Source: B46-G9 sp964548365 (GTDB taxonomy: Bacteria; Desulfobacterota; DSM-4660; Desulfatiglandales; Desulfatiglandaceae). From it: DNA of 64,000 nucleotides. The stretch covers positions 62,001-126,000 of the forward strand of contig CAZJRD010000001.1 of NCBI GenBank assembly GCA_964548365.1, given 5' to 3'. A program made the translations under genes and the position numbers. Shown piece after piece: positions 43,181 to 51,531 of the stretch (positions are counted from its first letter, which is position 1; every line of letters starts with the position of its first letter). Under the pieces are notes generated by a model. That model did no database searches. It had not been told where the DNA came from and saw only the letters and a list, made by a program, of their open reading frames with translations.

Positions 43181-44770
43181 TTATCTGCGTTCCCAGGTCT
43201 TGCTGAAGGAGATTTCCGGCCACTGCTCCATGCAGCTTTCGAGGCGCCAAGTGCTGGCAGCCAGGTAGATGAGTTGTCCTTCGGCGTCATGGGCCAGATG
43301 TGTCATATTTTTCTTTTCAAATTCCCTGAATAGTTTCCGGTCGTTACAGTCCACCCAGCGGGCAATCACGTAGGGCACCGTCTCATAAATGATATCGGCA
43401 CCGTATTCATACTTCAACCGCTCCGCGGTTACGTCAAACTGGAGAAGACCGACCGCTCCCAGGATAGTTTCACTTGTTCCCAAGGGCCGGAATACCTGCG
43501 CGGCCCCCTCCTCGGCCAGCTGCCCCAGACCTTTTTGAAGCTGTTTGGCCTTCATGGGGGTTTTCAAAACTATCTTTCTGAAGTGTTCCGGGGCAAAGTT
43601 GGGGACCCCAGTGAATTTCAGGAGTTCCTTTTCGGTAAAGGTGTCCCCAATCTGGATAGTTCCGTGATTATGGATGCCAATGATGTCTCCCGGGTAGGCC
43701 TCGTCCACGTTGGTCCGGTCCTGAGCCATGAAGATGGTGGCATTAGCGATGGTGATTTCTTTCTCGATCCTGTGATGAAACACCTTCATGCCGCGCCGGA
43801 ACGTCCCTGAACATACGCGCAAAAAGGCAATTCGGTCATGATGAGCCGGGTTCATATTCGCCTGCACCTTGAACACAAACCCCGAGAAGGCCTCTTCATA
43901 GGGCGAAACGGCACGGGTCAGGGTGGACCGGGGCATCGGAGATGGGGCCATTTTCACGAAGGCGTCAAGCAGTTCTTTTACGCCGAAGTTGTTAATGGCA
44001 CTGCCGAAAAAAACAGGTGTCTGACTGCCTTTCAAATAGTACTTCAAATCGAAGGGATTGGCGGCCCCTTCCAATAGTTCAATATCATCACGCAGCTCAC
44101 CGGCCTGGCTGCCCAGAAATGCATCGAGATGGGGGTCGCCGATATCGTAAATCATGGCACCTTCCCTGTCGCCGCCCTTCTGACCGGAACGGAAGAGCTT
44201 CAATTCGCTGCGTTGCAGGTCATAGACCCCCCGGAAGGCCTTACCCGCACCCACGGGCCATGACAGGGGAACGCACTCGATCTGGAGTTTGTCTTCGATC
44301 TCCGACAGGAGGTCCAGGGGTGCAAGACCATTACGGTCCAGTTTGTTGATAAAGGTCATGATGGGGGTATTGCGCATGCGGCAGACCTCCATCAGTTTTT
44401 CCGTCTGGGACTCGACACCCTTTGCGCTGTCAATCACCATCAGCGCACTGTCCACAGCGGTTAGCACCCGGTAGGTATCTTCAGAAAAATCCTGGTGACC
44501 CGGCGTATCCAGGAGGTTGATTTCATAGTCCCGGTAGTTGAATTTCATGGCAGATGTGGTGACGGAGATCCCCCGCTGCTTTTCGATATCCATCCAGTCA
44601 CTCGTGGCGTGGCGGGCGGCCTTGCGTGCCTTGATGGCCCCTGCCTGCTGGATGGCGCCGCCAAAGAGTAACAGTTTTTCAGTCAGCGTGGTCTTGCCGG
44701 CATCGGGGTGACTGATGATCCCGAAATTACGGCGCCGGTCCACTTCTCGCCTGTGATGCTTGTCCATCAA
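43181..44770 (-). CDS. prfC: Peptide chain release factor 3
   Basis: 529 residues. GTPase motifs ISHPDAGKTTLTEK, SVTTSAMKFNY, DTPGHQDFSEDTYR and FINKLDRNG are complete, with the RF3-specific C-terminal region (LLQFDVTAERLKYEYGAD near residue 465). RF3 releases RF1/RF2 from the ribosome after peptide release. The last residues end in a slightly different tail but the length is normal. Confidence 0.96.
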   Translation of the reverse strand: MMDKHHRREVDRRRNFGIISHPDAGKTTLTEKLLLFGGAIQQAGAIKARKAARHATSDWMDIEKQRGISVTTSAMKFNYRDYEINLLDTPGHQDFSEDTYRVLTAVDSALMVIDSAKGVESQTEKLMEVCRMRNTPIMTFINKLDRNGLAPLDLLSEIEDKLQIECVPLSWPVGAGKAFRGVYDLQRSELKLFRSGQKGGDREGAMIYDIGDPHLDAFLGSQAGELRDDIELLEGAANPFDLKYYLKGSQTPVFFGSAINNFGVKELLDAFVKMAPSPMPRSTLTRAVSPYEEAFSGFVFKVQANMNPAHHDRIAFLRVCSGTFRRGMKVFHHRIEKEITIANATIFMAQDRTNVDEAYPGDIIGIHNHGTIQIGDTFTEKELLKFTGVPNFAPEHFRKIVLKTPMKAKQLQKGLGQLAEEGAAQVFRPLGTSETILGAVGLLQFDVTAERLKYEYGADIIYETVPYVIARWVDCNDRKLFREFEKKNMTHLAHDAEGQLIYLAASTWRLESCMEQWPEISFSKTWERR

Positions 44771-44804
44771 TAAAAAGACCTCAATCGGATTTCAGATACA
44801 AAAA

Positions 44805-44826
44805 ACCGGGCTCCGAAGAGCCCGGC
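44805..44826 (-). terminator. Intrinsic terminator with UUCG tetraloop between the sigma-54 regulator and prfC
   Basis: On the minus strand CCGGGCTC-TTCG-GAGCCCGG is an 8-bp perfect stem capped by a C(UUCG)G tetraloop and followed by TTTTTT. It should end transcription of the upstream regulator gene (45082-46413); since it is only 35 nt before the prfC ATG it could instead act as an attenuator in the prfC leader. Confidence 0.8.
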
Positions 44827-44954
44827 TTGAAATTCTTCTTTTATTATAAGGCTTTGAACGTAAATAGCAATGGGCAGCACAAAAAAAACGTCCAATTATT
44901 GATTTCGGAGTACAGAGGGTTCTCCTCGCTCACTAAAAAGACATCAACAAAATA

Positions 44955-45065
44955 GGGTGACCCCATTTCCCCAGTGGTCGGAATCAATCGGAACAGGTAG
45001 ACGATTTAAGTCGGAATGGGTGGACGGAATGCGTCGGAATACGCAGTGGAATGGGAATGCCGGTG
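44955..45065. mobile_element. Remnant of an IS21-type terminal repeat region
   Basis: The segment has repeated blocks around TCGGAAT: TGGTCGGAATCAATCGGAA (44975-44993), a GTCGGAATGGGTGGACGGAA block (from 45010) and GTCGGAATACGCAGTGGAAT (45033-45052), preceded by GGTGACCCCATTTCCCCAG. This is the kind of multiple terminal repeat I associate with IS21-family ends. No transposase remains. It lies within 20 bp of the 3' end of the sigma-54 regulator gene. Confidence 0.5.
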
Positions 45066-45081
45066 GAAAAACGATAGGAAG

Positions 45082-46413
45082 TTATGTGGGCGGAGAAATG
45101 CCCAGCCGCATAATCTTGCGCCGGAGCGTATTTTTATCAATGCCAAGCTCCCGCGCTGTCGCAAGCCTTTTCCCCTTGTTCCTCTGTAGGGCTTGCTCAA
45201 TCGCGTGTTTTTCGATTTCTTTGAAAGTGAGCCCTTCAGACGTGAAGATGCCGTTTGTTTTGGGGACAAGATGCTCCGGGAGGTTCTCAAGATGGAGCAC
45301 GTCCCCATTGCAGAGAACAAATGCATGCTCAATCGCGTTTTCAAGCTCCCGTACATTTCCTGGCCAGTCATAGAGCATCAGCGCTGCCATAGCCCTTTGT
45401 GACATGCCAACAATGCTTCTTCCCCGTAATTCATTATGACGATGCACAAAATGATCTACGAGAAGAGGTATATCTTCTTTGCGCTCCAAAAGCGGTGGCA
45501 AAAATAACTTGATCACATTGATACGAAAATACAAATCCTCCCGAAATTTTCCTTCCTGAACAAGGTCCTCCAGGCTTCGGTTGCTTGCGGCAATCACCCG
45601 GGCATTCGTTTTTACTGTCTTTGTCGATCCCAAAGGCTCGTAGACTTTTTCCTCCAGAACACGCAGGAGCCTTCCCTGAACAGATTTTGAAATGTCGCAG
45701 ATCTCATCCAGGAAGATCGTTCCATCCTGGGCCAGAGCGAATCGACCCAGTTTGTCCTTCTTCGCGTCTGTAAAGGCACCCGCCTTGTATCCGAAAAGCT
45801 CTGATTCGCACAGGGTTTCCGGAAGGGCGCCACAGTTGACCGCAATGAATGGCCCTTTTCTTTTCGGGCTATGGTTATGAATGGCCCTGGCAAAAAGTTC
45901 TTTACCGGTCCCGCTTGCGCCCTGTATGAGGACCGTACTGCCACTCTTGGCAATCTGCGGAAGGATGGAAAAAAGTTTCAGCATCTTGGGGCTCTTGCTG
46001 ATGATGTCTTCAAAGGAATGTTGTTTGAAAAGTTCTCTTTTCAAATTGTTGAGCACTGATAAGTCCCGAAATGTTTCAACGCCACCTATGAGGTTGCCCT
46101 TTGAATCCTTCAGGATGTTCGTGCTTACATTGACGGGGAGACGCCTTTTATCTGCCCGCATGATGTAAACCGGTACGTTCACCACCGCCTTTTTGGTATC
46201 AAAGGTCTCGCGGAGAATGCAGTCAGTCTCACACACATTCGCCCGAAGAACCTCGGAGCACCGCCTCCCGATTGCCTCACTCCTTGCAATCCCTGTGATA
46301 TTTTCCGCTGCCCTGTTGAATGAAGTTATCCGCCAGTCGAGATCTACGGTAAAGACGCCATCTGCAATGCTGTCAAGGATGATCTCGTAATTCTGCTCAA
46401 TGGACTGTTTCAT
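45082..46413 (-). CDS. Sigma-54-dependent transcriptional activator with PAS domain
   Basis: 443 residues: PAS domain (about 8-120), AAA+ domain (about 135-370) and a Fis-type helix-turn-helix (ATARELGIDKNTLRRKIMRL). The PAS carries C52, C61 and C65 (RRCSEVLRANVCETDCILRE), a cysteine set that could sense redox state or a metal. Walker A is GASGTGKE and the usual GAFTGA loop is GAFTDA (212-217), a substitution seen in some activators. It is transcribed away from the selenocysteine cytochrome gene, whose promoter has a -24/-12 element and an upstream palindrome, so it is very likely its activator. Confidence 0.92.
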   Translation of the reverse strand: MKQSIEQNYEIILDSIADGVFTVDLDWRITSFNRAAENITGIARSEAIGRRCSEVLRANVCETDCILRETFDTKKAVVNVPVYIMRADKRRLPVNVSTNILKDSKGNLIGGVETFRDLSVLNNLKRELFKQHSFEDIISKSPKMLKLFSILPQIAKSGSTVLIQGASGTGKELFARAIHNHSPKRKGPFIAVNCGALPETLCESELFGYKAGAFTDAKKDKLGRFALAQDGTIFLDEICDISKSVQGRLLRVLEEKVYEPLGSTKTVKTNARVIAASNRSLEDLVQEGKFREDLYFRINVIKLFLPPLLERKEDIPLLVDHFVHRHNELRGRSIVGMSQRAMAALMLYDWPGNVRELENAIEHAFVLCNGDVLHLENLPEHLVPKTNGIFTSEGLTFKEIEKHAIEQALQRNKGKRLATARELGIDKNTLRRKIMRLGISPPT

Positions 46414-46703
46414 TTCATTTGCTCACTCAAAGCATGGCCCTCAACCCGCAGGCTCAAGAAGCCGCTGGGTCAAAGTGGTTGCTCACATTGATGGTACAAC
46501 CATCTCTCGAAAAAAGACAGAAGCCAGCTGCTATTTAAGTAAATATTTTCCTAAAGAATTATCATTTAAAGCTTGATAATGTCAATCACTGAAAGCTTGT
46601 CAGTTCTGATATCACGTCATTCGGTACCACGCTGGATACCAGCACACGCAGGTGCATATTGTTCCCATAAACAGGCATAAGAAGGGCATTTTGTTCCCTG
46701 TTC

Positions 46704-46723
46704 GATCATTGGGACCAGTGATC
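46704..46723. promoter_or_regulatory. Upstream activator palindrome for the cytochrome operon
   Basis: GATCATTGGGACCAGTGATC is a 20-bp near-perfect palindrome (16 of 20 positions symmetrical), 72 bp upstream of the -24 element. Distance and symmetry suit an enhancer site for a sigma-54 activator, probably the divergent PAS regulator. Confidence 0.55.
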
Positions 46724-46794
46724 CAGGGTTGGATATGAGGAGGACTCCTTGACCATTCAATGAGTTACGGACATCATTTTCCCATTGAGCTATT

Positions 46795-46809
46795 TGGCAT
46801 ATAAATTGC
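46795..46809 (+). promoter_or_regulatory. Sigma-54 (-24/-12) promoter of the selenocysteine cytochrome gene
   Basis: TGGCATATAAATTGC fits the consensus TGGCACRNNNNTTGC with exact spacing and a single change in the -24 block. Start of transcription near 46821, leader about 83 nt. Confidence 0.75.
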
Positions 46810-46903
46810 GAAATATATTTAAATTGCAGCAAAAAAGAGATCAATCAGGACCTTCTATGAAATAGACAAGGGGCAGAAAAAAGTCATTTAAGGAGGACAA
46901 AAC

Positions 46904-48244
46904 ATGAAGCCCACACAGCTTATAATAACCATTGCCTCTGTTTTTGCTGTTTTTCTGTTCCCTTTTTCCGCGGGCAAAGCTGCGAATACCACCAAAGGTG
47001 AAAATCACTGTTTCACCTGCCATACCAGCGCCCGCAAGCTGATAAAAATCACCAGAGAAATTGCCGCATCCAATAAAGACAAGCCTGGGGCCTCGCCTGA
47101 AACCAAAGGGGAAGGGTGAGGCGGAGAAGTGGAGCCGTTGGCTCCGCACGAAAAGGTCTATGTGGACAGCTCTTTTGCAGAGGACGAAAATCATGGTCAG
47201 CTGGGCTGTGAGGAGTGCCATGGCGGTAATCCGAACGATCCCAACTGGAAAACCGCCCATAATGGTGTCGTTCGTGACCCATCCTACCCCGATCCATCAA
47301 AAAGTTGTGGAGCATGCCATGATGACATTGCTGAACACTACCAAAAGAGCCTCCATGCAAGCCTTTCTCCATTCAAAAAAATGATTGACATGCGAGCCAC
47401 TCCTGAAAAGGCGATTTACGAAAAGGTGGATACGGCCAGAGAATTCCATTGCACCGCCTGCCACAGCAGTTGCGGGCAATGCCATATCAGCCGTCCGAAT
47501 GCAGCTGGAGGCGGCTTCCTCGACGGGCATCTCTTTCAAAAAAGACCACCCGTCCGTACGGTCTGCACCGCGTGCCATGGAAGCCGGATCGAAAGGGAGT
47601 ATTTTGGCAAAAACAAGGGACTTCCACCCGATATTCACCGACAGAAATACTTTAAATGCAGCAAGTGTCACAAGGCCGATGAGATGCACGGAGACGGCAA
47701 GGACTATGCCAACCGATATGAGGTGGAAAACGGTCCGAAATGCCTGGATTGTCACGAAACTATCTATGAACCCAAGGCCTCGAATGCCAAAACACACTGG
47801 ATTCATAAGGATGAAGTCAGTTGCCAGGTCTGTCATGCCCTCCCGTACAAGAACTGCTCCGGGTGTCACGTGGGAAAGGACAAGAACGGCCTTAAATACT
47901 ACAAAACCGAGAGTTCATTCATGCATTTCAAAATAGGGCTTAACCCTCTGCGGACCGAGAAAAGGCCGGAAAAGTTTGTGACAGTCCGCCGTGTTCCTGT
48001 AGCACACGGGACATTTGATTTTTATACAAAAAACGGGCTGAGTAATTTTGACAAGCTGCCCACCTGGAAACTGGCTACACCACATAATATCAGGCGGCAG
48101 ACCCCTCACAATAAAACTTGTAATGGCTGTCATGGAAACCCAAAGCTGTTTCTCCTCGAGAAAGATATCAAAGCGGATTATACGAAAGCAAATAAGGCCG
48201 TCATTGTGCCGCCGGAGTTACTTCCGAAAAAAAGGGCACAATAG
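46904..48244 (+). CDS. Selenocysteine-containing multihaem (11 CXXCH) cytochrome c, exported
   Basis: 446 residues when the in-frame TGA at 47117-47119 (residue 72) is read as selenocysteine. A Sec signal peptide (MKPTQLIITIASVFAVFLFP) is followed by haem motif CFTCH (36-40), then the TGA in KGEG-U-GGEVEPLAPHEK, then ten more CXXCH motifs (GCEECHGG through TCNGCHGN). Both sides of the TGA share one frame, and the downstream part alone would have no export signal, which a c-type cytochrome needs. A perfect SECIS hairpin starts ten bases after the TGA. I recall Sec-containing cytochromes and a rhodanese in the ext (extHIJKL) clusters of Geobacter; this pair may be a relative. Role: periplasmic or outer-membrane electron transfer. 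Confidence 0.88.
47129..47147 (+). promoter_or_regulatory. Bacterial SECIS element of the cytochrome gene
   Basis: GTGGAGCC (47129-47136) pairs with GGCTCCGC (47140-47147), eight base pairs with one G-U, closing a GTT loop. The loop begins with GU, as in known bacterial SECIS elements, and starts 18 nt after the UGA. Confidence 0.85.
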
Positions 48245-48310
48245 TACAGGAAGCCACCGGGGCCTTTTTCGGGATTTTCAAACCATCACACAACAAAAGG
48301 AGGGTATGTC

Positions 48311-48736
48311 ATGAAAAAAGGTATCATTATCTTTCTCGCGCTGGTTTTTCTCTTTCCCTTTTTCGCCAGCCAGGCAGCACAGGATATGTCGGCGGAAGAC
48401 TTCGTCAACATAGCCAAAAAAAGTATCCACGAAATCTCTGTGTCAGACGCCAAGGTCTTGCTTGAGAAAGGCGGCCATATCTTCCTTGACTGCCGTGAGC
48501 CCAAGGAATTCAAAATGGGCCATGTCCCGGGTGCCATGAATATCCCGAGGGGCGTTGTAGAGTTCAAAGTTGGCAATCAAATCCCCGACAAAAATGCCAA
48601 GATCATTACCTATTGTAAATTTGGAGGCCGTGGCTGTCTTACCTGCTGCACCCTGTGCAAGATGGGGTATCATAATGTAGTAAACCTGGCAGGCGGTTGG
48701 CTGGCATGGGAAAAGGCGGGATATCCCGTTGAATGA
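48311..48736 (+). CDS. Exported rhodanese-like protein
   Basis: 141 residues with a Sec signal peptide (MKKGIIIFLALVFLFPFFAS) and a rhodanese domain: FLDCREPKEFKMGHVPGAMN, then the active-site loop YCKFGGRGCLTCCTLCKMGY with catalytic Cys first, then NLAGGWLAWEKAGYPV. The extra cysteines C-x3-CC-x2-C in the loop are unusual. AAAGGAGG lies before the ATG. It follows the cytochrome gene by 66 bp in the same operon. Rhodaneses bind persulfide sulfur (or selenium); in the periplasm it may deliver such a group to or from the cytochrome, as inference. Confidence 0.87.
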   Translation: MKKGIIIFLALVFLFPFFASQAAQDMSAEDFVNIAKKSIHEISVSDAKVLLEKGGHIFLDCREPKEFKMGHVPGAMNIPRGVVEFKVGNQIPDKNAKIITYCKFGGRGCLTCCTLCKMGYHNVVNLAGGWLAWEKAGYPVE

Positions 48737-48758
48737 TCACCATCAAAGAGACAACTTG

Positions 48759-50312
48759 CTAGCCTTTGTTCCTTTTTCTTCCGAAAGGAATGCCCAATTT
48801 TCTCATTCGCTTGCGCAGGGTTGATGGGTTGACGTGGAGCATATCGGCGGCACCTCCTTTTCCCCCAACCCTGCCTTTCGCCCTCTCGAGGACCCTGCGT
48901 ATGTGCCTGGAAACTAGCACATCCAGGGCCAGGGTATCCCCGTTCTCCAAACGAAAGGCACGGGGAACCTCCATTGCGGCTCTCTGGTTCACAGCGGTCT
49001 GCATTTCCTCAAAGGTGATGGGCTTTCCCCCGCTCAATATGAGACTCCTCTCGACCATGTTTTCCAGTTCCCGTACGTTTCCGGGCCAGGGATAGGCCAT
49101 GAGTCTCTCAAGGGCTCCCGGCGCCAGAACCGGCATATGTTTTCTCCCCATGTCCCTCGCCTTTTTCTGGAGAAAATAATGAACGAGGGATGGAATGTCC
49201 CCTTTTCTCTCTCTCAGGGGTGGTATTTCGATGGGAAAGACATTGAGCCGAAAGTAGAGATCCTCCCTGAACGAACCCCCGCCTATCAGGGCCCTAAGAT
49301 TGCGATGCGTGGCGGCAATAACCCTGCTATCCACTTTTATGGACTCCGTCCCCCCGACCCTTTCGATCTCTTTTTCTTGAAGCACCCGCAGGAGCCTCAC
49401 CTGGACCTCCGGTTGAAGATCTCCCACCTCGTCCAGGAATATGGTGCCGCCATCGGCCCGCTCAAACCGTCCGCGCTTCCTTGCGAGTGCCCCGGTAAAA
49501 GCCCCTTTCTCATGACCGAACAACTCGCTGTCCACAAGGTTCTCGGGGATGGCCCCACAGTTGACCGTGATGAACGGGCCGTCGCTCCTCCCGGAGAGGC
49601 TGTGAATGGCACCGGCTATGACCTCTTTTCCGGTTCCCGTCTCTCCCCAAAGCAGCACCGGGCTTGAAAGAGGTGCTACCTGGCGCACCATCTCCATGAC
49701 GCCTCTGAGTCCAAAATCCGCCCCGACGATTTCCTCACCGGCCATGTGTCGCAGCTCACCGTGCAGGAAACGGTTGTCTTCCACCAGGAGTTCCTTGAGT
49801 TCAAGTAATTCCTGATACCGCAGGCCATTGGACAGGGCTATGGCAAAGGGTTCCCGGAGAAGTGATGAGAGATACGCGTGTTCCTGGTCAAAGGCAGCAC
49901 TCCTTTTTGAAATGAAGGTCACCCCTCCGACAATATTCTCATCCACGATCAGGCGAAGCACCAGGAGCGAGGAGTCTTTTCCCAGGAGACCTTTTGATAT
50001 CCATGGCCTGGCTGTAGGATGTGCCTCCGCCCTCTCCACGACCACGGCCTCTTTGTCGGGCCGCGTCACAAAAATGCGTACATCCGGGGGAACAGGGACG
50101 GCAAGGCGGAGCAGTGAAGCGCCTTCGGCCGAGGCCTGGGCAAGGGCCACGTGTTCACCCCGCTCTGCATGGTAATGGGTTAACAAAATGGTGTCGGCAG
50201 GAATGAACTGCCGGATGTACTTGAAGCTCTCGTAGAGAAACGTTTCTACATCCAGGCTTCCACAGATGCGAAGCGTGGCCTCCCGAAAGAATTCTCTCTC
50301 ATCAACCTGCAT
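48759..50312 (-). CDS. Sigma-54-dependent transcriptional activator with GAF domain
   Basis: About 517 residues from the ATG at 50312 (AGAGGGA upstream); an in-frame start at 50408 is less likely. An N-terminal GAF-type sensor (about 10-170) precedes an AAA+ domain with Walker A GETGTGKE, the standard GAFTGA, and a C-terminal Fis helix-turn-helix (GGAADMLHVNPSTLRKRM). It is transcribed away from the methyltransferase-molybdoenzyme operon and ends 22 bp from the convergent rhodanese gene. Palindromes in the shared upstream region are its probable binding sites. Confidence 0.92.
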   Translation of the reverse strand: MQVDEREFFREATLRICGSLDVETFLYESFKYIRQFIPADTILLTHYHAERGEHVALAQASAEGASLLRLAVPVPPDVRIFVTRPDKEAVVVERAEAHPTARPWISKGLLGKDSSLLVLRLIVDENIVGGVTFISKRSAAFDQEHAYLSSLLREPFAIALSNGLRYQELLELKELLVEDNRFLHGELRHMAGEEIVGADFGLRGVMEMVRQVAPLSSPVLLWGETGTGKEVIAGAIHSLSGRSDGPFITVNCGAIPENLVDSELFGHEKGAFTGALARKRGRFERADGGTIFLDEVGDLQPEVQVRLLRVLQEKEIERVGGTESIKVDSRVIAATHRNLRALIGGGSFREDLYFRLNVFPIEIPPLRERKGDIPSLVHYFLQKKARDMGRKHMPVLAPGALERLMAYPWPGNVRELENMVERSLILSGGKPITFEEMQTAVNQRAAMEVPRAFRLENGDTLALDVLVSRHIRRVLERAKGRVGGKGGAADMLHVNPSTLRKRMRKLGIPFGRKRNKG

Positions 50313-50417
50313 GACATCCCTCTTGTTTCCCAAGAGCCATTGTCCGGCTCGATCAATTTTTCTTGTGTCTTTTCCTGAAAGCCGATGGCTGACCGTTGAA
50401 GGATCCAATGGACTCCA

Positions 50418-50487
50418 AATACCCCATGGGACACTTTACATATGTGATGTCCCATAGTCAACCTAATAAGTGCCCCATGGGACACTT
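50418..50487. promoter_or_regulatory. Paired CCCATGGG palindromes: enhancer region of the second sigma-54 unit
   Basis: AAGTGCCCCATGGGACACTT (50468-50487) is symmetrical at 18 of 20 positions. A second copy of CCCCATGGGACACTT lies at 50422-50436, and a half site TGTCCCATA at 50448-50456. The two main centres are 51 bp apart, close to five helical turns, so activator dimers would lie on one face. They sit about 50-115 bp upstream of the -24 element. Confidence 0.65.
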
Positions 50488-50536
50488 CTTAATGGCTTAG
50501 AACTATAACTCATTGTTTTGTATAGCTCTTTTTCTT

Positions 50537-50552
50537 TGGCACAGTCCATGCT
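50537..50552 (+). promoter_or_regulatory. Sigma-54 promoter of the methyltransferase-molybdoenzyme operon
   Basis: TGGCACAGTCCATGCT matches TGGCACRNNNNTTGCW with one change (A for T). Start near 50563. It lies downstream of an in-frame ATG at 50518, so the first gene must begin later, at the TTG at 50590. Confidence 0.75.
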
Positions 50553-50589
50553 CCTTGAAAAGGCAAAACAGTTGACAGGAGGAAACAGA

Positions 50590-50940
50590 TTGAAGTGGAT
50601 GGAGACAATCAGGGTTCAGTCAGCAACCGGGAAAGAGAAGGCTGTTGAAAATGAACTCATCCTTTTGGCGCGTGAGATTCAAGAAAATATCGACTCACAA
50701 GAATTGGGTGCTGTTACGGTTTTCAGGAATACCCTGGTGCCCGGATGCTTTGCCCTGTGGTTATTCTGGGATACCGACGAGCCCCGGACAAGAGGAAGCG
50801 CGCTCGGGATGAGCCTCGCGCAAAGCCTGAAGGTGTTTGGTTTGGTAGATCATTGCATATGGATCGAAAGCAGCGAGACAAAAGGAGGGAATGGCCATGA
50901 ACATGGAGTCAAAAAGGAAACAACATTATTCCGGTCTTGA
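50590..50940 (+). CDS. Small hypothetical protein, first gene of the operon
   Basis: 116 residues from a TTG at 50590, chosen because AGGAGG (50577-50582) is seven bases upstream and the promoter lies before it. METIRVQSATGKEKAVENEL and FALWLFWDTDEPRTRGSALG suggest an alpha/beta fold, perhaps a ferredoxin-like dimeric barrel as in antibiotic-biosynthesis monooxygenases, but this is weak. No signal peptide. Its end overlaps the methyltransferase start by 44 bp in another frame, so translation is coupled. Confidence 0.6.
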   Translation: MKWMETIRVQSATGKEKAVENELILLAREIQENIDSQELGAVTVFRNTLVPGCFALWLFWDTDEPRTRGSALGMSLAQSLKVFGLVDHCIWIESSETKGGNGHEHGVKKETTLFRS

Positions 50941-51475
50941 GACATCAACCATTGCCTATTGGACGATTCGCCTGATGCATGACAACCCCCTCCTGCCGTT
51001 GGTGAAAAACCCATACAGGCTTCTCAGGGCAGCGGGACTGGATGACATGCAAAAAGTGGTTGAGGTCGGATGCGGACCGGGTTTCTTTACCATTCCAGCT
51101 GTGAGAATAGTGGGAGAGAAAGGTCACGTGTATGCGATCGATGTAAACCACAGAGCTATAGAAAGGGTTTGGAAAAAGGTTGAGAAAGAAGAATTGGAAA
51201 ACGTTACCCCCCTGTGCATCAATGCATCTAAAACCGGATTGTCCGAGGAAAGTGTTGACCTCGCCTTTGTCTTCGGTCTTCGCCACGTGGTCGGGGGTCT
51301 GGAAACGGTGCTCCCGGAACTCTACAGGATACTTAAGCCACAAGGAATCCTCTCTCTTGAAAAAACCAGAGGCTCTGAAATGGAGCTCAGAGGTGCAGCG
51401 GAAAAGGCTGGTTTTATTTTTTCGGAAAAGCATGGAAGAATCCTCCGATTCAAGAAAAGGGACAACCCTTGCTGA
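50897..51475 (+). CDS. Class I SAM-dependent methyltransferase
   Basis: About 192 residues from the ATG at 50897, seven bases after GGAGGG. Motif I VVEVGCGPGFFTIPAV binds SAM, then VYAIDVNHRAIERV (acidic post-I), NASKTGLSEESVDLAFVFG and LYRILKPQGILSLEKT. It resembles UbiE/Methyltransf_11 enzymes. Substrate unknown; being in a sigma-54 operon with a molybdoenzyme, methylation of a small metabolite or metalloid is conceivable. Confidence 0.85.
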   Translation: MNMESKRKQHYSGLETSTIAYWTIRLMHDNPLLPLVKNPYRLLRAAGLDDMQKVVEVGCGPGFFTIPAVRIVGEKGHVYAIDVNHRAIERVWKKVEKEELENVTPLCINASKTGLSEESVDLAFVFGLRHVVGGLETVLPELYRILKPQGILSLEKTRGSEMELRGAAEKAGFIFSEKHGRILRFKKRDNPC

Positions 51476-51531
51476 CAGCGTCGGATTCCTTGAAGTGAAG
51501 GGATAACCGTGATCAACCGGAGGGAATTATC

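Noticed and set aside
47129..48244. The ten-haem part as a separate gene starting at GTG 47129
   Set aside because: It would lack any export signal, needed for c-type haem attachment, and shares its frame with the upstream part. The SECIS hairpin explains the TGA better. A weak GGCGGAGAA upstream is not enough.
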